Source of the DNA: Adineta vaga
Taxonomy: Eukaryota > Rotifera
Reading direction: 5' to 3'
Length of the DNA: 64,000 nt
NCBI GenBank assembly: GCA_021613535.1
Contig: CP075496.1
Span: 7,874,001 to 7,938,000, forward strand
Positions 12,501 through 24,743 of this stretch are shown here, piece after piece; within the stretch, counting starts at the first letter, position 1; each line of letters begins with the position of its first letter. The notes under the pieces are model-generated. The model made no database searches and was not told where the DNA came from. It saw only the letters and a list, made by a program, of their open reading frames with translations. The position numbers were made by a program, and so were the translations under genes.

Positions 12501-13439
12501 TGTTCCAAATAATTTTTCTGCAAGTAAATAAATTCTTTTCTTTATTCTAAAATTTTATCGATTCATTTAGATACTATTCTTTGGTCTTTGGATGAGTCTT
12601 GCAATATTTATGTTCGACCTAATGTAGATGTTGATACACCATGGGAACAATTAAATCAAACTCAATTTGGTTTGTAAAATGAACGTTATTTAACATGAAA
12701 TAAATTGCTTTTTCTTATGGTTAGAATGGAGTCGACGATTAGTACATATGATTTGTAATAATGCTGGTGTATGGGCTGTTGATGATCGAGGTTTAATCCA
12801 TTTCCGTCATGGACATATTTCTGCTAGTCAATATATGAATGAAAATGAATTAACATTATTACCTCCAGCTTGGATTACAATACCTGGAGATGCAAAAAGA
12901 CATCGATATTTTTCACAAGTCTTTTGTGGACCAGCTGATTGGATGGTAGATTTCAAAAATATTAATTTATACGATGTTATCTTATTTCTACTCTTAGGTC
13001 TATGCAACTGATAATAAACAGAATGTTTATGCTCGATTTGGTATTAATGAAGAAAATCGTGTTGGAACCTCATGGAAACCCATTGAAGGTAAACGTTTCC
13101 TAGGTGATCAATTTCATCTTTTCTTGTTTTCTTTAATAGATTGTTCAGCTCTTGAATTAGCTATTAGTGAACATACATTATGGTTGCTGACTAGTTGTGG
13201 TGAAATTCAATGTCGAGAAAATATATCTCTTACAAATCCTATTGGAACACGATCAACAACATTATCGGGCCATTTTCTTTCTCTTACCGGTGTGTATTTA
13301 AAGAAAAAAAAAGAACCTATAAATAGATTCACGATTTTCTTGTCTTTTAGTCTCAATGGATGATAGTCAAGTTTGGGCGCTTGATTCGAAACGTAATCTA
13401 CTAAAACTTGATCGCTTAACTGTTTTATTTGAAAAATAA
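9526..13439 (+). CDS. Tectonin beta-propeller (TECPR) repeat protein, with apparent frameshift
   Basis: Protein with three parts. Residues 1-65 form a basic/amphipathic coiled coil. A very acidic, Ser/Thr/Asp/Glu-rich disordered region of about 430 residues (10062-11310) follows. The C-terminal half is a tectonin propeller with repeated W-containing blades such as GPADWMVYATD...VYARFG and GTSWKPIE, and several HTLWLL/QVWALD strands, as in TECPR1 and TECPR2. No dysferlin or PH domain is seen, so it is not a full TECPR1. TECPR2 (autophagy, ER exit) has a similar propeller C-terminus but begins with WD40 repeats that are absent here. Near 9783-9785 the frame changes by one base with no possible intron: coiled-coil frame before, Pro-rich frame after. 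It ends at TAA 13437-13439. Confidence 0.75.
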
Positions 13440-13534
13440 AAATGTTCAGTTCTTTATATTTTTTCACTCGTTAAAGTTATATAAAAGCTTAAGAAAAAAT
13501 GGATATATATGGAAGACATAAATTGTCCGATTTA

Positions 13535-14923
13535 CTATGAGCGAAGCCATGGAAATCTTTCAATTTTCGATGAATCCGGAAAAACATAGCTAAAAATATA
13601 ATTTAAACATTACAAATTGAATAATTTAAATACCGAACATAACAATTTACCTGCGTGTATATTCACTATTGAATGAATCAGGTATAACACGTGTTAGTGG
13701 TCGACCGGGTAAAGTAAAATCAGGTTGAGGATTGATAATAAATGGAGAAATTGATAATGGTTCAGGTTTTTTATATCGATCCATGAATTCTGTTTTACCT
13801 GGAAAAGTTAAATTAATACCTGCTTTACGAACTTCTCCATCCTGGAAACTTTCGGAAGCTATTGGTCGTGAAGCGAAATTTGGTGTTGTACTTGGACGTT
13901 TCATATCTAATGATAAGTGAAACAATACAGAAAGAATTTCTTAAACAATGCTCAAACCGGCAGTTTGTGCACGTCGTAAATAGCCAAGTAGATTTGGATT
14001 ATTAGTTGTAAATTGTCGATTCGATGATGTTGATCCTGTTGTTGCTGATGGACCGTAGTCTAAAAACAATAAAGGAAATCTTTTTTTTATTCAAAATCAG
14101 TTCAATTAAGTTATTCTAGGATTACGTCGATAAGCAAGAACCCAATTTTTCCAATCCGGTGTTGATTGTTGTTGAACAGCTGTTGTTGGACGAGGTAATG
14201 TTCGATCAGCCCATATTGTATGAACATTCAATGGTTGACCACTACCTCGAGTTAAATTATGTCGATAGCCCATATAACGATCAGTTACACCGAGATGATG
14301 AGCAATATTATCCAATCGACCGTATGAACCTGAAGCATATGGTTGAAGATTCTAAATATAGAAAAAAAAGACACCAACGATGATTTTACGAGAAGTTGTT
14401 TATTACCTGAAGATAATCAGTTAATGCGTCACATGCCCAACTATGTAATTCTCGCATTTGATTTTCTTCTTTACTTTGAATCGAAGTCGCATGAAGACAA
14501 GTTTGAAGATCACGACTAAGATCATTTCCGTGTGCAATTAATTGTTTTACATCTAAAAATTTTCGCGAAATAATTTTTGTCGAATGATTCCAGAAATAAA
14601 AACAGATGTTTACTCATTTCATTTGTTTTCATTTCATTTGGATCAAATTGTTTAGCCCAATTTTTCGATCCACGTTGAAATTCATAATCAAGTTTAATAT
14701 TATCCAATGCATTTGTGATAAGTTTAACATGATTTGTTATTTCTTGTGTTGCATAATGTTGACCAGATGTTAGAATTTCATTGAAATTAACTTGAAGATT
14801 TCTTATATCTTTTTCTAAGGTATCATTTTGTTGTGACATGAAAGTACGGTGAGACATGTTTATCGAAATAACAAATAATACAAAGAATGAAATGAAAACT
14901 GATGTGAGGCATTTTTTAAACAT
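13535..14923 (-). CDS. Putative coiled-coil protein of unknown function (one gene or two)
   Basis: Not recognised. The ATG at 14923 opens a hydrophobic stretch; an internal Met 22 codons on (SHRTFMSQQ) is an alternative start that removes it. Next come an amphipathic helical region (LEKDIRNLQVNFNEIL, HVKLITNALDNI), WACDALTDYLQ, and a C-terminal part rich in Pro/Arg/Tyr with FPGKTEFMDRYKKPEP. The look is that of a microtubule-associated ciliary protein, but that is a guess. Exon joins are GT-AG at about 14529-14615, 14345-14407 and 14060-14120. The key choice is at 13907-13957. A 51-nt intron there joins the two parts in frame. Without it, the first part stops at 13941 and a second 103-codon gene starts at ATG 13904. 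The in-frame join and typical intron length favour one gene. It converges on the TECPR gene. Confidence 0.5.
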
Positions 14924-15353
14924 GTCACCTGGCAACAGACTTTAAGAAGAATTTGACGGACGTTTTTTTTCAATGGAAGCCAGATATCGTAGTTGATTAG
15001 AATAAAATCAATATTTATAAATCTATTCAGCTAATTATAGAAGTTAATACACGTATAGACATAATTAAATCGATCTTGACTGGAATGAAAAACAAAATTT
15101 GTGAGTATACAGAACTACTCATGTCATGGACACACATGAATGTTCAATGATTGATTATTATGGCTTTGTAGACAAAAGAAATTAAGTCTGATCGATACAG
15201 TTCTTTGAAAAGTGTCATTTATTATGTATTATGTTTAGTCAAATAGTAATAATAGCGTATAATATTTCGATATAAAACATGATATTTATTTCATAAATAT
15301 TTATAAAAAACAGAAAAGTATTCCTTTGTTAATTCGAATCTTTCTAAATTTTT
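14924..15353. other. Intergenic, 430 bp
   Basis: Between two - strand genes: 5' side of the coiled-coil gene and 3' side of the F-box gene. The stretch around 15215-15320 is very AT-rich. No gene or clear motif is seen. Confidence 0.45.
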
Positions 15354-16410
15354 CTAAGAAATAGAATGAATATGTAGATCAATAAGATTCTTTGCCATCA
15401 ACTGAGTTAACAGTATACAACGATCATTCCATACAGTACCATCGATATGACTTGTATAACAAAATTTCAAATGAATGTTTTTCAATTCAGGTAATGATTT
15501 AACAAACGTCTTCCATATTCGACAGTCTAAATAAGACGTGTTTTGAAAATGAGTCCGGCATGTTAGTTTCAATTTCTGTAAATAAGGAGTTAAATTTGAT
15601 ATAAAATCAGTTAATTCAACCAATGGAATTACTAATTCATTGATATTCAACGTTAAATTTGAAATCGACGTTTGATAAGTATTGGTGTTCATTAGATTAT
15701 CCAAATGTATAAAATTCAATTGATTCGCAGTTATATATAATGATTGTAAATATGGTAAATGTTGTAAAATATGCATCAATCGATCAATATAACAAACACC
15801 ATTCGTTCCACTTAATCGTAAATATCGAATTGAACTTTGTATTGATTTATCCAATAGAAAATGACTCATACTTAATTTCAAATGCATGCGACATATTTGT
15901 AGGTTTGGTAAGCATAAAATCATTTCAAGAACAGTCGACATCGTTTTTTTGTTCATAGAGACTTTTGGACTAATATTTAAATCTCGAAGATGAAAAAGAT
16001 TTTGTTGAAAAACATCAAGAAAATCTTCATTAATATTCAAACGATGAAGAATTAATGTATCAAGTTGATGAAAATTAAATAAAGCTCCATAACTCTTCAG
16101 ATCAATCTATTCACTCGTATGACATGCAATCAAAAAATTAAAGTTGTAAAATAACACGTACTTTATTAATGGCTTCCAATCGTAAACCGGTAACATAATA
16201 TCGATGTGTTAGATTTGGTAAAACATATCGAAGTAAATACTGAGCTTCTTCATCATCATTTTTACAACTAATCTTCGTTGGTGAAACAAGAAGAATGTCA
16301 TTCAGTCTTTTATTTAAATTAAAAAATGCTTGAAATTGATCCGATATTTTCAAATATAAAAATATATCAAACCATAATTCAACAGCTAAATCTTCAATCG
16401 TACTACTCAT
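15354..16410 (-). CDS. F-box protein with LRR-like C-terminus
   Basis: Two-exon gene. The start is the ATG at 16410. The first 50 residues form an F-box: LAVELWFDIFLYLKISDQFQAFFNLNKRLNDIL, the Skp1-binding motif of SCF ubiquitin ligase receptors. The remainder is a set of irregular leucine-rich repeats (LRDLNIS, LPNLQICRMHLKL, LPYLQSLYITANQLNFI, LPELKNIHLKFC), presumably the substrate-binding part. One intron of about 60-90 nt lies near 16060-16160, joining AAA|ATT in frame. Divergent F-box/LRR genes of this kind occur as large families in several invertebrates; a second one lies at 32642-35280. Target unknown. Confidence 0.78.
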
Positions 16411-16515
16411 AATTAAAATAACCAAATGAAATGAATTATATTTTAGAAAATGTACAAGATATGTTCTTATGCAATTACATGACACAGTTATGATGAAATT
16501 TTCTATTGATAAGAA

Positions 16516-18588
16516 CTAAATAAAGATTGATTGTGCTCCCAAATGAATTATAGATGAAACACGTTGAATGTCTTGTTCAATTTCGATAATATGTGGATTC
16601 GTCGATGAAGAACTTTCACGTAAAATACGAATTACTCTTTCAAAATAGGTTAACGCTTGATTATATAAAGATTTTTGTTCATAAACAAGCCCGATATTAT
16701 GTAATGTTGATACTAAAGATATATGTTGAGATGGAAGAGATTTCGTCTTGATTTCTAATGATAGCTGATAATTTTCCAATGCTAAATCGTATTCTTCAAG
16801 ACAAAGATAAACATTTCCAATATTGTTATAGGATGAACCAAGATCAGAATGATTTTTAGGCGAAGATTTGTCTCGAATTCTCAATGCATTTTTATGTGAT
16901 TCTAATGCTTTTGAATAATTCTTCTCTATTTCATAAATACAACCTATATTATTCAAAACATCTGCTATTTGATAAAAATCTTCACCAAATAAAGTTCTCC
17001 AAATAGTCCATGCTTTCGTATAGAATTCAATTGCTTTTCGAAAATCTCCTTTCTTTTGATAAATACAACCAATACAATTATAACTTGTCGCTAAACATGG
17101 ATCATCAGTTTTCAGAATATGTAATGATTTCTCATGCCAATTTAAACTTTTTTCATAATCATCTTTAAGTAAAGCTAATACACCAAGTGCGTGATAAGAT
17201 CGCGAAAGAATTTGATAATCATTCGATAATTCTTGAAGTAATCGATGGAAATAGTTTTCTGCAAGATCATATTTACCCATTTGATGTAATAAAGTTCCAA
17301 AAGAAATGAGCGTTGTTTCTTCATTGATGCCTGTACATTCATTTCTTATATTGTCAAAAAGTATTTGTAAATTTTCATCTCTAGAATCGGAGAGAATCAT
17401 TTGAATAATCCAATAACCATCTTTATCTTGTCTGATGCTCATCAGACGAAAGACTACCTAACATGAATAAAATTTCTTGTTCTTGTGGATAAAAACTTAA
17501 TGAAGCTATAGTTGCAAATGATTTCAAATGATTTGTATTAGGATTTGCATCGATTTCGAAGAGAACTTTTTGTAAGTCGTTCGAAAATGAATCATCTTTT
17601 AAAAATTTCATTGCTTTTTGTCGATTAAGACTTGTAGAAAAGAAAGAATTGATTGATAGATATTCACCAAGAGAATTGATTAATTGATTTAATTCTTCGA
17701 TTAACATTAATTGTCCTCGATAGACACGAATTGATGTTGAACATTGATTAACTTTCAATTGTTGATCAAGATCACGAAGAAAAAAACGAAAAAGAAAGAG
17801 AAAATCGATATTTTTCAAGCGTAATGCTTTATTTAATAAGCGATAAAGACATGTTTCTCGTGTATACCACCATAAAGCTCGATTGGATGAATAATTGTCT
17901 TGAAAATCTTTCAGAAAAGCTAATTCATTAGGATTATTTCTATAAATTTGTTTGCATAAATCGATCAATTCATTTTTATCCGAATGCTTCGGTTTCATTC
18001 GTATAAGACAATCGATTAATAATTGAGAATAAACGAAATCATTATTTAATTCATTTGTAGATTTATCATTTGAATTACTTAAATTTGATAAAGCTAATGG
18101 TAATGGTTCATCAATTCTATTTCTGTGTTGTTTGGATTGATCCACTTGTATCTGTTGAAATAATTGATCAAATTTAATAAAGATTCCAGTTACCTAAATT
18201 CGTAAAAGAATTTGTCAAGTTTAAAAACAAAAAAAAAAAACGTTCACGATCGAATTACTTTTGTAAAATTTTTTGCCCATTCTTCATTTCTTTTCTTGTC
18301 CATGCAATAAACATAAATGATCGAAATTTGTCGATTATGATGAATTCGTGGTACTATTTCTTGTCCTAATCGACCACTAACAATCAGAAAGATTCGATCA
18401 TCTTTGGATGTTTCTTGAAGATATTCCTCACATTCGTGAACATGTTCAAATGTTTTCAAATGTGTAATTATCATACGAAATAATCGTTGAGCATTAATAT
18501 TATCTTCTGCAGAATTCACTGTTGAATCAAGCCAAACGAGAAAGATTGTCTCAAGATTATTATCACAGGTGATACTTTGTGTCGCCAT
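16516..18588 (-). CDS. ART-TPR protein A: mono-ADP-ribosyltransferase with TPR tail, frameshifted
   Basis: Three-part protein. First, about 115 residues of an alpha/beta domain (VWLDSTVN...FLIVSGRLGQEIVP...IYVYCMD) of unknown function. Second, an ADP-ribosyltransferase domain with the R-S-ExE signature of arginine-type ARTs: RVYRGQ (17711-17728), SFFSTS, and EQEILF near 17485. Third, about six TPR/kinesin-light-chain-like repeats (SYNNIGNVYLCLEEYDLALENYQLSL and similar) to TAG 16516. The ATG at 18588 follows an in-frame TTG. One intron (about 18194-18255) separates the first domain. Near 17452 the ART frame and the TPR frame differ by +1 or -2 with no usable intron, so the gene as read is split. 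The paralogue at 19041-21202 is continuous at this point. ARTs transfer ADP-ribose from NAD to proteins; substrate unknown. Confidence 0.78.
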
Positions 18589-19040
18589 CAATTGATATAC
18601 TGTATTTTTCTCATTTAATTTTACAGTAGCTTTATATACTTACTTTGTTTTTTTTTCGCGTTTCTTTTCACGTGCATGATTTACATGAAACTCATCGAGA
18701 TTGTCAATAAATGAAAGAAACGACTGCGTTTAATATTTCTCTTCACTTTTTTTTCGAGTGTAAGTGTAATAAATATTTGTATATCAGATTATACATAGAC
18801 ATATGAAAGTCATGCGAATTCCAATAGGTTACTCATAATCAATAAAATATTGCTTTCGAAAAGATATTTATCTTTGTTGTTAAAGAAAATATTTGATTGC
18901 CTAGTAGTAAATTTTCGAATATTTTCTCGAACAATCGAATGGCATATCCTCATAAGATGATTTGAAAAGAAGAAAAAACGATCGCGATTCTTTTTTTAAT
19001 ATCTTTTTTCGAATTATAATAGCAACTATGCAGCCAAATA
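18589..19040. other. Intergenic between the ART-TPR paralogues, 450 bp
   Basis: AT-rich, with T-runs, an upstream region for gene A and the 3' end of gene B. No coding pattern or strong repeat is seen. Confidence 0.45.
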
Positions 19041-21202
19041 CTATGCTAACTTAGCATTAACACGTTGAATGTCGTCATGAATTTGAATAATATGAGGATC
19101 AGTTGGAACTAAGACATTTTGAAAAAATGCTAATGCATCTTGATAATGTGATTGTGCTTGTTCATATTTTTTCTTACTTTCATAAATATCACCAATACTT
19201 TTCGATACCATTCCCATCGCAAGATAAGAAGGTGGTACAGATTTTGCATAGATTTGAAGGGATTTATCGTAATAATTTAGTGCATGATCGAAATTTTTTA
19301 GGTACGTTTGAGTCGTAGCAATGTTTTTATATGAATCGGCTAGTTTAGAATCAGTTGGTGGTAATTGTTTCTGATAAATTACATGTGCTTTCTCATAAGC
19401 CTCCAAAGCTTTCGAATATTTCTGTTTCTTTTGATGAATATCTCCAATGTAACTAAAACATACGGTAACCTTTGGATGATCTTTTCCAAGTTTCGTTTGA
19501 AAAATTTTCATTGCCATATAAAATAAATCCTTAGCTGGTTTATAATCATCTTTTTCCAGATAAATTTCTGCCATATTAACATAGCTATCACCAATATCCA
19601 GATGATCCTTATCAAAAAGTTCCATTTGAATATCCAAAACTTTTTTAAACCATTGTAGACTAGTCTCATAATTACCTTGCTTTTTATTCAAATTTCCAAG
19701 TGCGTTATAATAGACAATAGCATCTGCATGATCGCTTGGTACACTTTTACCATGTGAAGATAATATTTCTCTGCCTCAGGAAATCCTCGAAAACGACAAC
19801 AAACGTGTCCAAAACTAGTTTTCGGATCGGAATTATCTTCTTGATAGAAGAGCGTACGTAAATGATGATCATTTTCAGAGCATAGAACTAACTGAATGAT
19901 CCAAAGCTGATTTTCATCGATTTGAATACTTTTGAACCGAAAAATCGTTCCTGGCATAAAGAGAATTTGTTCCTCATTGGGAAAATAATTTTGAGCAGTT
20001 ATATTACTAAATGGTTTGATATTTTCTAGACGAGGATCAGCTTCAATTTCAAATAAAACTCGTTGATATTCATCAGAACAGTTCATGTCTGCTAAATATG
20101 ACTCAACTTGATGTTTCGAATTGGCAGAAAGAAATGCATTTGTTAAAATGAAACCTCCAACAGTTTTTTTAAATCGTTCTAATTTTTGAGTTAAGATTAA
20201 TTGTCCTGAGTAAACATGAATCGTATTTGAATATTTCATTTTTTCTAATTGTCGTTCAATATCATGAAGATAGAATCGAAAGAGTAATAGTAAATCAAGA
20301 TTTTGATCTCGTAATGCTTTGTTTAATATACGATAGAGAAATGATTGTCGTGTATACCACCATAGTGCACGCGAAGGGGTGTAATCTTGATCGAATTCTT
20401 CAAGAATTTTTAATTCATCCTCATTTCCTGCGTAATATCTTTGACATATGGAGAGAAGATCAATTTTATCCGTTGATGCAGAATTAGTTCGACGAAGATC
20501 ATCAATTAATAAATAAGAAAAGATGAATGAATCATACAAATGCTTCGATGGTTGTTCTTGATCAACAGCAAGTATAGGTATAGCAATAAATTTCAATGAC
20601 TCATTTAATTTATTACGTTGACGAGCAGTATGATAGTCTCGAATTGTATTTACAAGCTCATCCAAATTGACAACAAGGCTTTTTATCTAGAAACAATGCT
20701 TTTAATATTTGTGTTTAGAATTCAATCAATTTTATTAAATTTATTATCATAGTAAGCCAGATCAACTAGTTATCAAAGTTAATCATAGACAATTTTTAGA
20801 GAATTATGAAAAATCTATTCCGAAATACTCTTTCTCTTTAGGAGTATATAAGGTACAACTTACTTTAGGATAGTGTGAAGCCCATTGATCATTCTTTTGT
20901 TTATTCATACAATAGACATAGATTGAGATAATTTGTTGAAGATTATGAATAAGTGGTACAATTTCTTGACCAAATCGACCACTCACAATCAAAACAATTT
21001 GATCGCCTTTTAGTACTGAATGAATGTATTGCAGACATTCATTTGTTTGTTTAAAAATTTTCAAATCATTAATTACTGATCGGAGACGTTGTTGAATTCT
21101 TGGAAATTCTTGAGCGTAACTTACAGTAGCATCAAGCCAAACAAGAGAATATGTTTCTAAATTTTTTTCTTCGTCTGCTTGTATTAATAATGCTGTGGCC
21201 AT
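19041..21202 (-). CDS. ART-TPR protein B: paralogue with degenerate ART site, frameshifted
   Basis: Same layout as its downstream neighbour: N-terminal alpha/beta domain (VWLDATVS...LIVSGRFGQEIVP...IYVYCMN), ART domain, TPR tail. The ATG at 21202 is chosen; the frame runs further up only to a TTG. The intron (about 20687-20866) falls at the same place as in A, so they are paralogues. The ART signature is altered. The first-strand Arg is Ser (HVYSGQ, 20201-20218), the S-T-S block reads FLSANS, and the ExE block reads EEQ, so the catalytic Glu is Gln. Arginine-ART activity is therefore unlikely. At about 19745-19748 (an A-run on the coding strand) the ART part and the TPR part are in different frames by one base. 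The TPR repeats themselves (MGMVSKSIGDIYESKKKYEQA and similar) are intact to 19041. Confidence 0.76.
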
Positions 21203-21933
21203 ATCATTCAATATGTTATAAAACAAATGCAAGTGTATGTTTTCGCTGAAAACGAATGCGTAAAAGCAGCTTTTTTTATGTGGAAAAGTTGCTTTTCAAA
21301 ATAAAAAAAAACTTTGTAAGAATGAAGGTTAGAACAAAGAAAAGAGAAGAGGAAAAAAAACGTGCGTCAGGACTATTTACTTAGCTGCCAGGTAAAAAGA
21401 ATGCACACACCTTTATTTATAAACATAACAGATTTCAACTATATATTATGGTGTTTTCATTTTTCGATAGTTCATCAGTTTTGTTTTGCAGTATAATTTC
21501 AATAAAATGATTATTTCACCATCGTTCGAGTTGAAAACTTTTGTGATGATAAAAAGTTATTATAAGAGTAAACCAAGAAAAAGAAAATTGAATCGATAAA
21601 GACTTTTTTTTCTTATTTCGATCGTACTGTCATTTTCTGATGAAAATACAAACTAGCGACATCTACATTATATGGCATCTAAAACATCCTGTTAACATAT
21701 GTTAAATATCAAATTCGGTTTTTTTCAATTTAATTTAACAAATTGCTTCAACAGTTATTATTGAAGGTTCAGTAAGCTAATCTAATTGGTTTAATGATTC
21801 ATCCATAAGAGTGAATGTGTGTTGGTAAGTAAGTGAGTGAGAAGGCATATAATCCATCTGTCGTTTCGTTTCTGATTGATGATGCTTTTAAACATCTCAC
21901 ATAAATTTTAAAACAAACTTCGTCAGACTTAAT
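21203..21933. other. Divergent intergenic region, 730 bp
   Basis: Lies between the starts of ART-TPR B (-) and dymeclin (+), so it should hold both promoters. AT-rich with a purine-rich stretch near 21325-21360. No named motif could be supported. Confidence 0.45.
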
Positions 21934-24608
21934 ATGGGTGCACAATATTCATCTTTAAGTGATCTCAAATCTAATGAATATCTTTCCCGTTTTGTGAGTG
22001 AAACATCAATATCAAGTACAGATCCATTTTGGAATCACTTTCTTTCATTTCGTCTTCAATCTCCATTTACAACGTAAATCAAATCGTTTCTTTTTGTCTT
22101 TTCAATAAAAAACTTCGTTTTTTTCTTCCAGTTCACAATCGAAATTATTGGATGAATCAACTGCAACCTATCTTCAACAATTCGAATCAAATAATCCTCG
22201 AACAAATAACTATGGAACATTGATCGAAGTATTCATTCGTTTAGCAACAACACTTCGAGATGAATGTGATGAGTATGTTTAGTTTGTTTTTTCTTTACAA
22301 AATCAAAGAATTCAAAAGATTACTTTGATATATTTTTAGTAATAGTCTCGTTTGGCAAACATACAGTGCTCTATTTGTTCTTCGTTCAATAACAAAATAT
22401 TTCATTGAAATTGATTCTGAACAAAATCTTAATTTATATTTTGTACCACAAGAAAATTCTATGGAACATATATCATTCATTAGTATCTTTGTTGACACTT
22501 TATTTCGAACGACAATCATTCTTCCAGTGACATCCTATTCATATGCTTTACATTTGGAAGTTTTAAATACTTTACTTGCACTATTATCCATTCAAATGTG
22601 TGCCAAAGAAGCTATTCTCATTAGTTCTATTTATAGTATATTCATGCATAGACTCGAGTTAGTAATCATGATTATATTTTACAATTGACATATTTTGACA
22701 TTCTTTTAGTCCATTGTTAATCTCAGAATTTACAAGAACTTTATTAGAACATTTTATTAAACAAATTGAATGTCCAGTATTTTTAACAATGGATACAATA
22801 ACGAAATCAAATACTGATAGTGGAAGTTTGTATAAAATTGGACAAAGTGTTGCAAGTAAGTTAAACAAATTGTAAACAAAGATGTCACTTAATAGTTTTC
22901 ATTATCCTACGGGGAAATACATGAAAAGATCAATAGATTATTTATTTCAGTGAATATTATGCGACTTTTAAATATATAGGTAGTCTATGGTCTGTTGTTA
23001 CACTTGGAATGAGTTCATCAACAACGCCAACAACACCTGCCTCTGAGGAAGCAACCAACGCGACTGAACCAACGAATATTCTTCATAATCGACATTTGTC
23101 AAATCAGAGCATTCATTTACTTTTGATTTTAACTAATCATTTCACAAATGATGCTCATCGAAATCCTTATCGATTAGCTTTATTACATTTTACTGACACT
23201 CAAGGTAAATCAATTGTTTCGAAAGAAACAAAATCAACTTTCTATTTAGATACTCCGACAAATTTACCTGATTCCGAGCCATTACCATGGTTCTCAGTCG
23301 ATTATCGTTGTTTATACGATGTTATTTGTCAAACAGTACATACTGAACAAAGTACTTTACTCTTATACATGTTACTTCATCGTAATCAACATTTCAAAGC
23401 TTATGTTATATCCCGAACAAATATCGATCAAATTGTAAGAAGTTTTTCTTTCAAAATCCTAATTCAAATATTGTGTTATTTTATTTATAAAAAAAAAGGT
23501 TTTACCAATTCTTCGTATAATTTATACGGCTACGGATGGCAATTCACATCATATTTATATGTCATTAATTATTCTATTGATTTTATCTGAAGATGATTAT
23601 TTTAATAAGACGATTCATGATATTAAATTGAAAAAATTAACCTGGTAAATAATGTCAATGTTTTCATAGAGCTTGGCGAAATGTATTCTATTCGATTGTT
23701 TTCTATTTCAGGTATACTGAACGTTCAATCAACGAAATCAGTTTAGGTGGTTTATTGATCGCTATTGTTCTTCGTACAATTCAATATAACATGGCTCGTA
23801 TGCGTGATAAATATCTTCATACAAATTGTCTTGCTGCTTTAGCAAATATGTCATCACAATTTCAAAATTTACATACATATGTTACCCAACGGATTATATC
23901 TTTATTTAATTTACTTGCTCGTAAACATTCCAAAATCTTAGAACTTATTCAACAACAACCCAAACAAAAACAAACAACATCAGAATTACATTTGAAAAGC
24001 GATCTTCAACCATTGCCATCCACTGATGAAATTGTCAATGAATATATTCAAGATTTAAGTATTATCGAAGATGTGATGAGAATGGTTTTAGAAATAATCA
24101 ATTCTTGTTTAACACATACACTTCGATTGAATAGTAATTTAATATACGCATTACTTTATAATCGAGATCTTTTTGATAATTATCGTACACATCCAAATTT
24201 TCAAGATGTTTTACAAAATATTGATACTGTTATTGTCTATTTTGCTGAAAAAGTTGATCAATCACAACAACGATCGGCGGAATATGTTAAAGAAGTGATC
24301 GAAACAAATGCTAGACAATTTCCATTAGATCGATTAAAAGTAGATTGAATTTTCATCCTATTTTGATTGAATCTTTCATTTTCTTCTCAGAAATTTCCTG
24401 ATCTGAAATTTAAATATGTTGAAGAAGAACAACCAGAAGATTTCTTCGTTCCTTATGTTTGGACATTAGGTATCAAAAACGTTCTGTTTTTTCAATATTA
24501 TATTTCTTTACATCGATTTCTTTGATTTTAGTTTACAAATCATGTAATCTTCATTGGTCATCAGACTCGGTTTTTATCTTCAAACAACCATCAAATAATT
24601 CCGAATAA
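21934..24608 (+). CDS. DYM: Dymeclin (Dyggve-Melchior-Clausen protein homologue)
   Basis: Golgi-associated protein needed for normal secretory traffic. The match to animal dymeclin is clear along the whole length. The start [17 protein letters not shown] carries the N-myristoylation glycine. [15 protein letters not shown] follows, then [15 protein letters not shown], then the strongly kept core [32 protein letters not shown] and [13 protein letters not shown]. The C-terminus reads [19 protein letters not shown]. Several introns of 50-110 nt are present; phases join cleanly. The stop is TAA 24606-24608, with AATAAA at 24644. The length fits the usual ~670 residues. It is the first gene of a tight same-strand trio with MFF-like and CSTF3. 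Confidence 0.96.
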
Positions 24609-24643
24609 GAAATAATATACATCTGTATTTCGTTTTCTTTGCC

Positions 24644-24649
24644 AATAAA
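24644..24649 (+). terminator. AATAAA poly(A) signal, dymeclin
   Basis: AATAAA 36 bp after the dymeclin stop and about 73 bp before the acceptor preceding the MFF-like gene. Confidence 0.6.
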
Positions 24650-24720
24650 CTCCTGTCTCCTTCTCTTCTAATGTGTATTCATTCATCTTTTCTTCCTTTT
24701 GTCGATCTACATATGAAAGA

Positions 24721-24728
24721 TATTTTAG
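24721..24728 (+). promoter_or_regulatory. Splice acceptor before MFF-like gene (possible SL site)
   Basis: TATTTTAG ends at 24728, 15 nt before the ATG at 24744 and after the dymeclin poly(A) signal. This is the arrangement expected for a trans-spliced downstream cistron. Confidence 0.45.
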
Positions 24729-24743
24729 ATTTCGAAAAATAAT

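Noticed and set aside
13904-13960. Two separate - strand genes split at 13941/13904
   Set aside because: A 51-nt GT-AG intron (13907-13957) joins both parts in frame, so one gene is preferred. Kept as an alternative in the feature.
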